This document shows positions 1-5,105 of a DNA stretch of 5,925 bases, one piece after another. The position numbers and the translations under genes were made by a program. The DNA is from an uncultured Sphingomonadales bacterium. GTDB lineage: Bacteria; Pseudomonadota; Alphaproteobacteria; Sphingomonadales; Sphingomonadaceae. Below the pieces are notes generated by a model, which saw only the letters and a list, made by a program, of their open reading frames with translations, made no database searches and was not told where the DNA came from. Within the stretch, counting starts at the first letter, position 1. Every line of letters starts with the position of its first letter. The stretch spans positions 1 through 5,925 of the forward strand of contig CAITOD010000138.1 of assembly GCA_903893935.1 (NCBI GenBank), given 5' to 3'.

Positions 1-953
1 AGCAGGTTCGACGCATCCATCGCGCCGCCGCTGGTGGCGCCGGCGCCGATTACGGTGTGGATTTCATCGATGAACAGGATCGCGTGGGGCATTTTTTCGA
101 GCTCGCCGACGACTTGCTTCAGGCGTTCCTCGAAGTCCCCGCGGTAGCGCGTGCCCGCGAGCAGGCTGCCCATGTCGAGCGAATAGATCACCGCCTGCGA
201 CAGCACTTCGGGCACTTCGCCTTCGACGATCTTGCGCGCGAGGCCTTCGGCAATCGCGGTTTTGCCCACGCCCGGGTCGCCGACATAGAGCGGGTTGTTC
301 TTCGACCGGCGGCACAGGATCTGGATCGTGCGATCGACTTCGGGGCCGCGCCCGATCAGCGGATCGACTTTGCCGAGCAGCGCCTTGTCGTTGAGATTGA
401 CGCAGAACTGGTCGAGCGCGGAATCCTTCTTGCTGCCTTTGGCTTCCTGCTTTTCCTCGGGCTTGGGGGCTTCTTCCTCGGCGCCTTTGGGGGTGCGGCT
501 GTCGACCTGGCGACCGCCTTTGCCGATGCCGTGGCTGATATAGCTCACCGCGTCGAGCCGGCTCATGTCCTGCTGCTGGAGGAAATAGACCGCGTAGGAA
601 TCGCGTTCGGAAAACAGCGCGACCAGCACATTGGCGCCGGTTACGGTGTCTTTGCCCGAAGACTGGACGTGCAGGATGGCGCGCTGGATCACCCGCTGGA
701 ACCCGGCAGTCGGCTGCGGATCGGCCTTTTCCTGCGTTTTGAGCGACTGGTATTCCTGATCGAGATACTGGCGCACGACATCGCCGAGATCGCCGAGATC
801 GACCCCGCAGGCCTGCATCACTTGCGCGGCATCGGGATCGTCGATCAAGGCCAGCAGCAAGTGTTCGAGCGTCGCATATTCGTGGCTGCGCTCCGAAGCA
901 TTGGCGAGCGCGGCGTGAAGCGTCTTTTCAAGGCTTTGGGCAAAACTGGGCAT
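1..953 (-). CDS. clpA: ATP-dependent Clp protease ATP-binding subunit ClpA (5' part; 3' end outside window)
   Basis: ClpA is the hexameric AAA+ unfoldase that feeds substrates, including N-end-rule proteins delivered by ClpS, into the ClpP peptidase in the cytoplasm. The 317 visible codons begin MPSFAQSLEKTL and contain the Clp N-domain repeats (about residues 1-140, with ATLEHLLLALIDD at 27-39), a charged Glu/Lys/Pro linker (about 150-178), then the first AAA+ module. Walker A GDPGVGKT is at 225-232 and Walker B ILFIDE at 292-297, followed by the ClpA-like stretches SLLAGTRYRGDFEERLK and IGAGATSGGAMDA. The E. coli family is about 750 residues, so more than half is missing to the left; no stop or frameshift is seen. 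The ATG at 953-951 has a GAAGAG Shine-Dalgarno (966-961) seven bases upstream. DUF1192 lies upstream on the same strand, 250 bases away; clpS is not adjacent on this side. ClpB and ClpC share the N-domain, but the spacing from N-domain to Walker A and the D1 wording fit ClpA. Identification is very secure. Confidence 0.97.
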   Translation of the reverse strand, partial: MPSFAQSLEKTLHAALANASERSHEYATLEHLLLALIDDPDAAQVMQACGVDLGDLGDVVRQYLDQEYQSLKTQEKADPQPTAGFQRVIQRAILHVQSSGKDTVTGANVLVALFSERDSYAVYFLQQQDMSRLDAVSYISHGIGKGGRQVDSRTPKGAEEEAPKPEEKQEAKGSKKDSALDQFCVNLNDKALLGKVDPLIGRGPEVDRTIQILCRRSKNNPLYVGDPGVGKTAIAEGLARKIVEGEVPEVLSQAVIYSLDMGSLLAGTRYRGDFEERLKQVVGELEKMPHAILFIDEIHTVIGAGATSGGAMDASNL

Positions 954-960
954 GGGCGCG

Positions 961-966
961 CTCTTC
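961..966 (-). promoter_or_regulatory. Ribosome binding site of clpA
   Basis: On the minus strand GAAGAG lies seven bases before the ATG at 953-951. It supports this start, which also matches the usual N-terminus of ClpA (MPSFA...L). Read directly from the sequence. Confidence 0.6.
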
Positions 967-1163
967 AGGCTGGCAGGTGCGGCGGCAAAGGCCGGCTGCC
1001 GGGTGGAATCCCTGCAAGGGACGGGGATGGACCATGGTCTACGCCCGGCGGGTTAACCGGGCCTAAACCACGATTCAGGGGTGTGGACGGGACCGTGATG
1101 CCGCGCGAGTCGGCGGTCCGTTCGGGAAGCAAGCGGCTTGCGGCCGCAGGTTTGCGACAAGCG

Positions 1164-1192
1164 ATATGGGGTTGCCGCCCGGGATTGAAAAG
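1164..1192 (-). promoter_or_regulatory. Candidate heat-shock (RpoH/sigma-32-like) promoter pointing toward clpA
   Basis: On the minus strand CCCCATAT (1171-1164) is an exact match to the enterobacterial sigma-32 -10 consensus CCCCATNT. Fourteen bases upstream lies CTTTTCA (1192-1186), which agrees with the -35 consensus CTTGAAA at only four of seven positions. The spacing falls in the accepted range. Transcription would start near 1157, giving clpA a leader of about 200 bases. Alphaproteobacterial RpoH sites usually prefer CTTG and a CYTATNT-like -10, so this is tentative. The -35 end overlaps the GC-rich hairpin behind DUF1192. Confidence 0.27.
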
Positions 1193-1198
1193 GGCGGC
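1174..1198 (-). terminator. GC-rich hairpin just after the DUF1192 stop codon (possible weak terminator)
   Basis: GCCGCCC and GGGCGGC form a perfect 7-bp stem around an 11-base loop, beginning five bases beyond the DUF1192 stop codon at 1204-1206. No T-run follows on either strand, so it is not a classical intrinsic terminator. It may act as a 3' stabilising stem or a weak or Rho-assisted stop, or it may be incidental in GC-rich DNA. Confidence 0.3.
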
Positions 1199-1203
1199 GG
1201 CGG

Positions 1204-1431
1204 TCATGCCGTGTTTCCGCCGGGTGGCGGCTTGGCTGGTCTGGAAAACAGCGCGTCGGCGGCAGAGCGGTGCGACTGCTTGAATGCGCGATGCGCCACG
1301 ATGCGCGCAATCTCCGCCTCGAGCAGGCTGACGCGGTGATCGAGTTCGTCGACCGAAAGATGGTCGAGCGATTCCTTCGCCAGCTGGCTGGCCAGATCCC
1401 CGGTCGGGCGCGGGCGATCGTCTATATCCAT
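1204..1431 (-). CDS. DUF1192 family small protein
   Basis: This small soluble protein of 75 residues begins MDIDDRPRPTGDLASQLAKE. It contains the family core LSVDELDHRVSLLEAEIARI (about 25-44), which looks like a short amphipathic helix or coiled coil, and then a basic, Pro-rich tail. The wording and length fit the alphaproteobacterial DUF1192 family, which has no established function. The ATG at 1431-1429 gives the family's usual N-terminus. An in-frame TTG at 1443-1441 has a well-spaced GAAGG (1455-1451) and could add four residues (first residue Met, then Cys-Thr-Leu). A perfect TTGACA -35 hexamer at 1469-1464 would place the transcript start almost at the ATG, making the mRNA leaderless and the GAAGG irrelevant. 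The gene is divergent from the oxidoreductase gene and lies upstream of clpA on the same strand. Family assignment is from recall of the conserved core. Confidence 0.85.
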   Translation of the reverse strand: MDIDDRPRPTGDLASQLAKESLDHLSVDELDHRVSLLEAEIARIVAHRAFKQSHRSAADALFSRPAKPPPGGNTA

Positions 1432-1441
1432 TAGGGTGCAC

Positions 1442-1469
1442 AATGTGGCGCCTTCGTTCTTGCTGTCAA
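1442..1469 (-). promoter_or_regulatory. Candidate sigma-70 promoter for the DUF1192 gene, possibly leaderless
   Basis: The minus strand reads TTGACA (1469-1464), a perfect -35 hexamer, then a 16-base spacer and CACATT (1447-1442), a poor -10 with three of six matches. Transcription would begin within a few bases of the ATG at 1431. The -35 is striking in such GC-rich DNA; the -10 is weak. Confidence 0.35.
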
Positions 1470-1522
1470 CCGGTCGTGTGGGTAGGTGTTGAAAGGATTT
1501 CGAGGGCGGAGAAACCATACGC

Positions 1523-2550
1523 GTGCCTGCATATCCGGATCAGGAGACCGGCGTACTGCCCGGGACCATGACGGCCGTCGCGATCAGCACCCCCGGCGGC
1601 CCCGATGTGCTGCGCCCGGTCACGTTGCCGCTGCCGGTGCCCGGGCCCGGGCAAGTGCTGGTTCGCGTGGCGCATGCCGGGGTCAACCGGCCGGACGTGA
1701 TTCAGCGACAGGGGTTCTATCCACCGCCGCCGGGCGCATCGCCGATTCCCGGGCTGGAAATCGCCGGGCATGTCATGGCGCTGGGCGAAGGCGTGGTCGA
1801 ACCGGCGTTGGGCGCGCCTGTCGCTGCACTGGTCAATGGCGGCGGCTATGCGCAATATTGCCTCGCACAGGCCGAACAATGCCTGGCGGTGCCTGCCTGC
1901 CTTTCGCTGGCCGAAGCGGCGGCGATACCTGAAACGCTGTTTACCGTGTGGCACAATGTGTTCGGCCGCGCTTATGCCTGCGATGGCGAGACGATCCTGG
2001 TGCACGGCGGCACCAGCGGGATCGGCACGATGACAATCACGCTGGCGCGATTGCTCGGGCTGACCACGATTGTCACGTGCGGCAGCGCCGACAAATGCGC
2101 GCGCGCGCTGGCGCTCGGCGCGAATCACGCGATCGATTACAACACCGCCGACTTTGTCGCCGAGGTGGCGCGAATCACCGAAGGTCGCGGCGTCGAGGTG
2201 GTGCTCGACATGGTCGCGGGCGATTATGTCGCGCGCAATCTCAAGTGCCTGGGCGACGATGGCCGCCATGTTACGATCGCGGTGCAGGGCGGGGTGCGCG
2301 CCGAAATCAACATGGCCGAAGTCATGCGCCGCCGGCTTACGCTGACCGGATCGACGCTGCGGCCGCGCAGAATGAATTCAAGGCCGCGCTGGCGGGCGAA
2401 ATCCGTGAAACCATCTGGCCTTTGGCGGGGGAAGGGCTGTTGCGCCCGGTGATGGATACCAGTTTCCCGCTGGCCGATGCGGCAGCGGCGCATGCGCGCA
2501 TGGAGCAGGGCAGCCATGTCGGCAAAATCGTGCTCGATGTTATCGACTGA
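1523..2550 (+). pseudogene. NAD(P)H-quinone oxidoreductase, PIG3/QOR-type zinc-independent MDR family, with a -1 frameshift
   Basis: This medium-chain reductase family uses NADPH to reduce quinones or enones in the cytoplasm and lacks catalytic zinc. From GTG 1523 the residues include AGVNRPDVIQRQGFYPPPPG (52-71), a PIG3-subgroup signature, PGLEIAGHV (76-84) and the nucleotide-binding loop HGGTSGIGTM (161-170). Family wording continues to TLTGSTLRPR (273-282). After CGC 2366-2368 the frame is lost: this frame ends at 2452 after 309 residues. The expected C-terminus (NEFKAALAGEIRETIWPL to GKIVLDVID, stop 2548-2550) resumes in the preceding frame from 2371. One missing base in an AGN codon at 2369-2370 explains this exactly. 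The repaired protein would be 342 residues from GTG 1523 or 327 from ATG 1568; both fit the family. GTG 1523 has GGAG eleven bases upstream; ATG 1568 has the more conserved MTAVAISTPGG beginning but a poor ribosome site. It is either a genuine recent lesion or a sequencing error. The family call is firm; substrate is unknown. Confidence 0.88.
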
Positions 2551-2551
2551 A

Positions 2552-2568
2552 GCATCGCCAGGCGGTGC
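2552..2568 (+). terminator. Small hairpin directly after the oxidoreductase stop codon
   Basis: GCATCGC (2552-2558), a three-base loop and GCGGTGC (2562-2568) pair over seven positions with one G-U wobble, one base after the stop at 2548-2550. AATTTGT follows, a weak T-containing tail. It may be a minor terminator or a 3'-end stabilising stem for the oxidoreductase mRNA. Confidence 0.35.
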
Positions 2569-2571
2569 AAT

Positions 2572-2614
2572 TTGTCAAATGCAGCTTGCCGTTTGATCTT
2601 CGCTGGCCTACATC
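2572..2614 (+). promoter_or_regulatory. Candidate promoter region for trcR
   Basis: Two weak sigma-70-like arrangements overlap here, each with a 17-base spacer. TTGTCA (2572-2577) precedes GATCTT (2595-2600), and TTGCCG (2586-2591) precedes TACATC (2609-2614). Neither has a good -10. A promoter is expected somewhere here, because only 37 bases separate the downstream terminator hairpin from the trcR start. Confidence 0.28.
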
Positions 2615-2625
2615 GCGAGATCGGA

Positions 2626-2658
2626 GGCCGCCCTGGATGGGGCGGCCCTTATTGTTTT
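2626..2658 (+). terminator. Rho-independent terminator hairpin between the oxidoreductase gene and trcR
   Basis: GGCCGCCC (2626-2633) and GGGCGGCC (2640-2647) form a perfect 8-bp GC stem around the six-base loop TGGATG. A T-rich tail CTTATTGTTTT (2648-2658) follows. This is the best intrinsic terminator in the window and is oriented to stop plus-strand transcription. It lies 76 bases beyond the oxidoreductase stop and only 37 bases before the trcR start codon, so it may also sit in the trcR leader as an attenuator. Confidence 0.7.
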
Positions 2659-2671
2659 CGCAACGTTTTCA

Positions 2672-2679
2672 AGAAGAGG
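2672..2679 (+). promoter_or_regulatory. Ribosome binding site fixing the GTG start of trcR
   Basis: AGAAGAGG ends five bases before GTG 2685. The open frame extends upstream to 2565, but that extension runs through the terminator hairpin and has no family resemblance, so this site decides the start. Confidence 0.7.
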
Positions 2680-2684
2680 TTCTC

Positions 2685-3389
2685 GTGAGCCAGCAGCCCA
2701 CGTATCCGTTGATGCCCCACGCGACCGCGTCGTGGCTGGTCGACAACACCGCGCTTACGTTTGAACAGATCGCGGAGTTCTGTGGTTTGCACATTCTTGA
2801 AGTGCAGGCGATGGCCGACGATCTGGCCGGGTCGAAATACACCGGGCGCGATCCGGTGCATTCGGGCGAACTGTCGCAGGCCGAAATCGATCGCGGCCAG
2901 GCCAGCCCCGAATACCGGCTGAAAATGCAGCGCGCGCCGCTGTCGATCAGCCGCACCAAAGGCCCGCGCTACACCCCGGTGTCGAAGCGGCAGGACAAGC
3001 CCGACGGCATCGCCTGGATCTTGCGCCACCATCCGGAAATCTCCGATGCGCAAGTCGGCAAGCTGATCGGCACCACGCGCAACACCATCGCCGCGATCCG
3101 CGATCGCAGCCACTGGAACATTGCCAATATCAACCCGAAAGACCCGGTCACGCTGGGCTTGTGCTCGCAACGCGAACTCGACGCGTTGGTCGCCAAGGCC
3201 GCCAAGAAAGCGGGCGTCGAGGAAGAAGACCTCACCGATGCCCGGCTCGGCACCGACCGCGATGCGCTGATCGAGGAACTGCGCGCCGAACGCCAGGCCC
3301 AAGGCCGCGTCGCCGCCGAAGCAGCGCAAGAAGCCGAAGCGGCTGCCTGGCTCGCGCAGCGCCGCGCCGAAGGCTTGTCCGACAGCTGA
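2685..3389 (+). CDS. trcR: DUF1013 family regulator, TrcR-type cell-cycle transcriptional regulator
   Basis: This 234-residue cytoplasmic protein begins (GTG read as Met) SQQPTYPLMPHATASWLVDNTALTFEQ. It carries a first helix-turn-helix-like stretch at about 24-46 (LTFEQIAEFCGLHILEVQAMAD) and a second at about 107-144 (DGIAWILRHHPEISDAQVGKLIGTTRNTIAAIRDRSHWN). The sequence and length match the alphaproteobacterial DUF1013 family, which is annotated as TrcR, a transcriptional regulator linked to the cell cycle; the link to function is from family knowledge, not from this sequence. The C-terminal third (about 165-234) is a highly charged, Ala/Glu-rich, probably helical or coiled-coil tail. The GTG start is chosen for its AGAAGAGG ribosome site and family N-terminus. 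The gene stands alone: a terminator hairpin precedes it and a palindrome follows it before a convergent gene. No frameshift or missing part is seen. Confidence 0.85.
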   Translation: MSQQPTYPLMPHATASWLVDNTALTFEQIAEFCGLHILEVQAMADDLAGSKYTGRDPVHSGELSQAEIDRGQASPEYRLKMQRAPLSISRTKGPRYTPVSKRQDKPDGIAWILRHHPEISDAQVGKLIGTTRNTIAAIRDRSHWNIANINPKDPVTLGLCSQRELDALVAKAAKKAGVEEEDLTDARLGTDRDALIEELRAERQAQGRVAAEAAQEAEAAAWLAQRRAEGLSDS

Positions 3390-3402
3390 GGTCAACGCGC
3401 AC

Positions 3403-3430
3403 CGTCGTTCCTGCCTTCGCAGGAATGACG
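3403..3430. repeat. REP-like palindrome in the convergent trcR/bactofilin gap
   Basis: CGTCGTTCCTGC (3403-3414) and GCAGGAATGACG (3419-3430) form a 12-bp stem with one G-U wobble around a CTTC loop. On the minus strand it reads CGTCATTCCTGCGAAGGCAG, the core of a dispersed intergenic repeat I recall from many proteobacterial genomes, whose chance translation is VIPAKAG. It fills most of the 53-base space between two convergent genes and has no T-tract. It could protect both 3' ends or help terminate in both directions. Copy number elsewhere cannot be judged from this window. Confidence 0.75.
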
Positions 3431-3442
3431 AAGGTTGAGGGG

Positions 3443-3847
3443 TCAGCCGAGCAGGGCCAGCCCCGGGCTGACCACGCCGTCGCGGCGGGCGAAATGGCCT
3501 TCGACATGCGCGCCCTGTTCGATGGTCAGCGCGTCGTAGCGCACATCGCCGCGCAGCGTGGCGCTGCGCAGGATCACCACTTGCGCGGCTTCGATCGGGC
3601 CTTCGACGGTGCCGGCGAGCCGCACCGCTTCGGCGCTGATCGAACCCCTGATCACGCTGCTTTCACCCTGCACCAGCGATTTGCACACGACATCGCCTTC
3701 GATCGTGCCGTCGATGTGCAAGTCCGCCTCGGCGCGCAGCGAGCCCTGGAGCACGAGGTCGGCGCCAAGCACCGAAAAGCTCGCCTCGTTGCCGCGGCTA
3801 GCCATGGGGGGCGGTCCCGCCGACGACGTGGTTTTGCGGGAGAACAT
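3443..3847 (-). CDS. Bactofilin (polymer-forming cytoskeletal protein)
   Basis: Bactofilins self-assemble into nucleotide-independent filaments, often membrane-associated, that position cell-wall enzymes and shape stalks, curvature or poles. The 134-residue product has a flexible Ser/Pro-rich N-terminus (1-22), then the beta-helix bactofilin domain (about 24-120) with its repeating hydrophobic/glycine pattern: FSVLGADLVLQGSL, LHIDGTIEGDV, SSVIRGSISAEAVRLAGTVEG and ATLRGDV. A short tail follows (about 121-134). Length and layout match BacA-type bactofilins. ATG 3847-3845 is preferred: GGAGG (3864-3860) lies 12 bases upstream, rather far but strong, whereas the internal Met at residue 15 has only a poor site. 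The gene starts inside the M23 peptidase gene, overlapping it by 50 bases in another frame, so the two are translated from one mRNA and are probably coupled. This pairing resembles bacA-lmdC of stalked alphaproteobacteria and ccmA with M23 peptidases in Helicobacter. Confidence 0.93.
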   Translation of the reverse strand: MFSRKTTSSAGPPPMASRGNEASFSVLGADLVLQGSLRAEADLHIDGTIEGDVVCKSLVQGESSVIRGSISAEAVRLAGTVEGPIEAAQVVILRSATLRGDVRYDALTIEQGAHVEGHFARRDGVVSPGLALLG

Positions 3848-5105
3848 GGGGGAAAGGAGCCTCCAGAAACGGGCGCGGATTGACCGGACGGTCGTTGATG
3901 CGAACCTCGAAATGCAGATGCGGCCCGGTCGACCGGCCGGTGCTGCCGATCATGCCGATCGGGGTGCCGGCGGTTACCGGCTGGCCCAGATGCGCGATTA
4001 TGCGCGACATGTGCGCGTAGCGCGTGACAAGCCCGTGACCGTGGCTGATCTCGACATAATTGCCATAGCCCTGCCGCCCGCCGGTAAAGCTCACGGTGCC
4101 GGCTGCGGCGGCATAGATCGGCGCGCCTTTGGGGCCCTTGAAATCGAGCCCGGGATGGAACGCCGCGCCGCCTTCGATCGGATCGGTGCGCACGCCAAAG
4201 CCCGACGAGATATAGTCGAAGCTCGCCGGCATCGTGTTGGGAATATGCGCAAGGCCGGTATCCATCGCGCTCATCTGGCCAAGGCTGGCGGCAAGCCGCA
4301 GAAAGCGCGGGTCGAGCGGGCCGCCGTTGGCCTCGGTCAGGCGGATCAGCGGGCCGCCCTGCGCGCGCGCATCTTCAGCGAGCACCGCGGCGGGGTTGAG
4401 CCCGACTTTGCGGATCGCGCCGCTCGCGAGGCGTGCGCGATCATCGGCAAACCGCGTCAGCCGTTCGGCAAAGGCAATCTGGCGCGCTTCTATCCGCGCC
4501 AGCGGCACGGCTTCGGGCATTGTCTGCGAAATCTTGCGCACGGTCCTGGCGGTTTCACCCGAACTGTCGCTCACGGTGCCTTTGGGCAGCGTGTCAGGGA
4601 TCGGCCCGATTACGCCTTGCACCGCTTTTTCCAGGAAATCCTGCCGCCGCTTGAGATCGCCTGCCACGGTCCGGAGATCGGCGCGATAGCGCGCGACGCG
4701 GCTTTCGGCGCTGGCGACGGCGGCTTCGCGGTTGAGCAGCGAGCTGCGATCGGACCCGGCGACGATCTGCGCGACCAGCGCCCAGCCGAGCAGACCGACC
4801 CACATCACCACCGCAGCGCCGATCCCGGCGGCAATCGCCGCCTGCAACCGCGTCGAAATACGGACAAACCGCACGTGGCCTTCGCTGCGCATGAAAAATT
4901 CGCGCTCGGGAAACCACTGCGCCAGCTTCGCTTCGATCCGGTCGCGCGCCGCGTGCGCACGATTGACCAGACGCCAGGCCGCATGGTTACGCGGCGCACG
5001 CGCGCGTTTCGTTGCCTTTACGGTATTGCGTCCTGGCAAGCGGGCGATCCCCGGGGTTGTTTTTGCTGGCGGCCCGACATGCACCCCCGCGCAAATCCGC
5101 CGCAT
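3798..5105 (-). CDS. Membrane-anchored M23 family metallopeptidase (LmdC-like), partner of bactofilin
   Basis: The product is a predicted zinc-dependent peptidoglycan endopeptidase, anchored in the inner membrane with its catalytic part in the periplasm. The 435 residues comprise a basic cytoplasmic tail (1-87) with FPEREFFMRSEGHVRF at 65-80, one membrane segment (about 88-116), Ala/Arg/Glu-rich helical stretches likely to form a coiled coil (about 124-162 and 200-230), and the M23 domain (about 300-412). The zinc ligand pattern is complete: H317 and D321 in HPGLD, H365 in TRYAHM, and H398 in GPHLHFEV (H396-L-H398). An active enzyme is therefore likely. ATG 5105-5103 is the only ATG before Met72, and an in-frame TAA lies 15 bases upstream; however, it lacks a clear ribosome site, so a GTG at codon 8 or TTG at codon 23 is possible. 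It is the first gene of a two-gene operon with bactofilin, whose start overlaps its last 50 bases. The cytoplasmic tail is the natural place to contact bactofilin filaments (inference from studied pairs). Confidence 0.92.
   Translation of the reverse strand: MRRICAGVHVGPPAKTTPGIARLPGRNTVKATKRARAPRNHAAWRLVNRAHAARDRIEAKLAQWFPEREFFMRSEGHVRFVRISTRLQAAIAAGIGAAVVMWVGLLGWALVAQIVAGSDRSSLLNREAAVASAESRVARYRADLRTVAGDLKRRQDFLEKAVQGVIGPIPDTLPKGTVSDSSGETARTVRKISQTMPEAVPLARIEARQIAFAERLTRFADDRARLASGAIRKVGLNPAAVLAEDARAQGGPLIRLTEANGGPLDPRFLRLAASLGQMSAMDTGLAHIPNTMPASFDYISSGFGVRTDPIEGGAAFHPGLDFKGPKGAPIYAAAAGTVSFTGGRQGYGNYVEISHGHGLVTRYAHMSRIIAHLGQPVTAGTPIGMIGSTGRSTGPHLHFEVRINDRPVNPRPFLEAPFPHVLPQNHVVGGTAPHG
3860..3864 (-). 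promoter_or_regulatory. Ribosome binding site of bactofilin, inside the M23 peptidase gene
   Basis: GGAGG on the minus strand lies 12 bases before the bactofilin ATG, longer than the usual 5-9. The GGAG is followed at once by GCTCC, so it could be masked in a tiny local hairpin until ribosomes finishing the peptidase open it. This would fit translational coupling; it is inference. Confidence 0.45.

Larger units (their letters stand above)
954..1203. other. Non-coding gap between clpA and the DUF1192 gene, rich in palindromes
   Basis: No convincing gene is seen in these 250 bases on either strand; open frames here have no family resemblance. The stretch holds many short inverted repeats: GACCATGGTC (1030-1039), GCCCGG/CCGGGC (1043-1048 with 1057-1062), GGACCG/CGGTCC (1090-1095 with 1114-1119), GCAAG/CTTGC (1129-1133 with 1137-1141), TGCGGCCGCA (1139-1148) and GCCGCCC/GGGCGGC (1174-1180 with 1192-1198). 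It should contain the clpA promoter and leader. Whether the palindromes matter or merely reflect high GC content cannot be told from one sequence. Confidence 0.6.

Noticed and set aside
57..1283. A 408-codon plus-strand open frame opposite clpA
   Set aside because: It is antisense to the clearly coding clpA and has low-complexity wording (many Arg, Ala, Asp, Phe, His) typical of mirror frames of GC-rich genes; no family resemblance or ribosome site.
965..1441. A 158-codon minus-strand frame overlapping DUF1192 (start MHPNGYRRSP) and running to the clpA upstream region
   Set aside because: It uses another frame across DUF1192, whose own frame carries family-conserved residues; the product is Pro/Arg-rich with no family signature.
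1466..2269. A 267-codon minus-strand open frame opposite the oxidoreductase gene
   Set aside because: Arg/His/Asp/Ala-rich mirror frame of a real coding sequence, without recognisable motifs.
2366..2372. Programmed ribosomal frameshifting in the oxidoreductase gene
   Set aside because: CGCAGAATGAA has no slippery heptamer or upstream Shine-Dalgarno-like stimulator that I can see, and this enzyme family is not known to use recoding; a deletion or sequencing error is simpler.
2565..2684. A 40-residue N-terminal extension of the trcR product from an upstream start at 2565
   Set aside because: The extension runs through the intrinsic terminator hairpin, lacks family resemblance, and a well-placed AGAAGAGG precedes GTG 2685.
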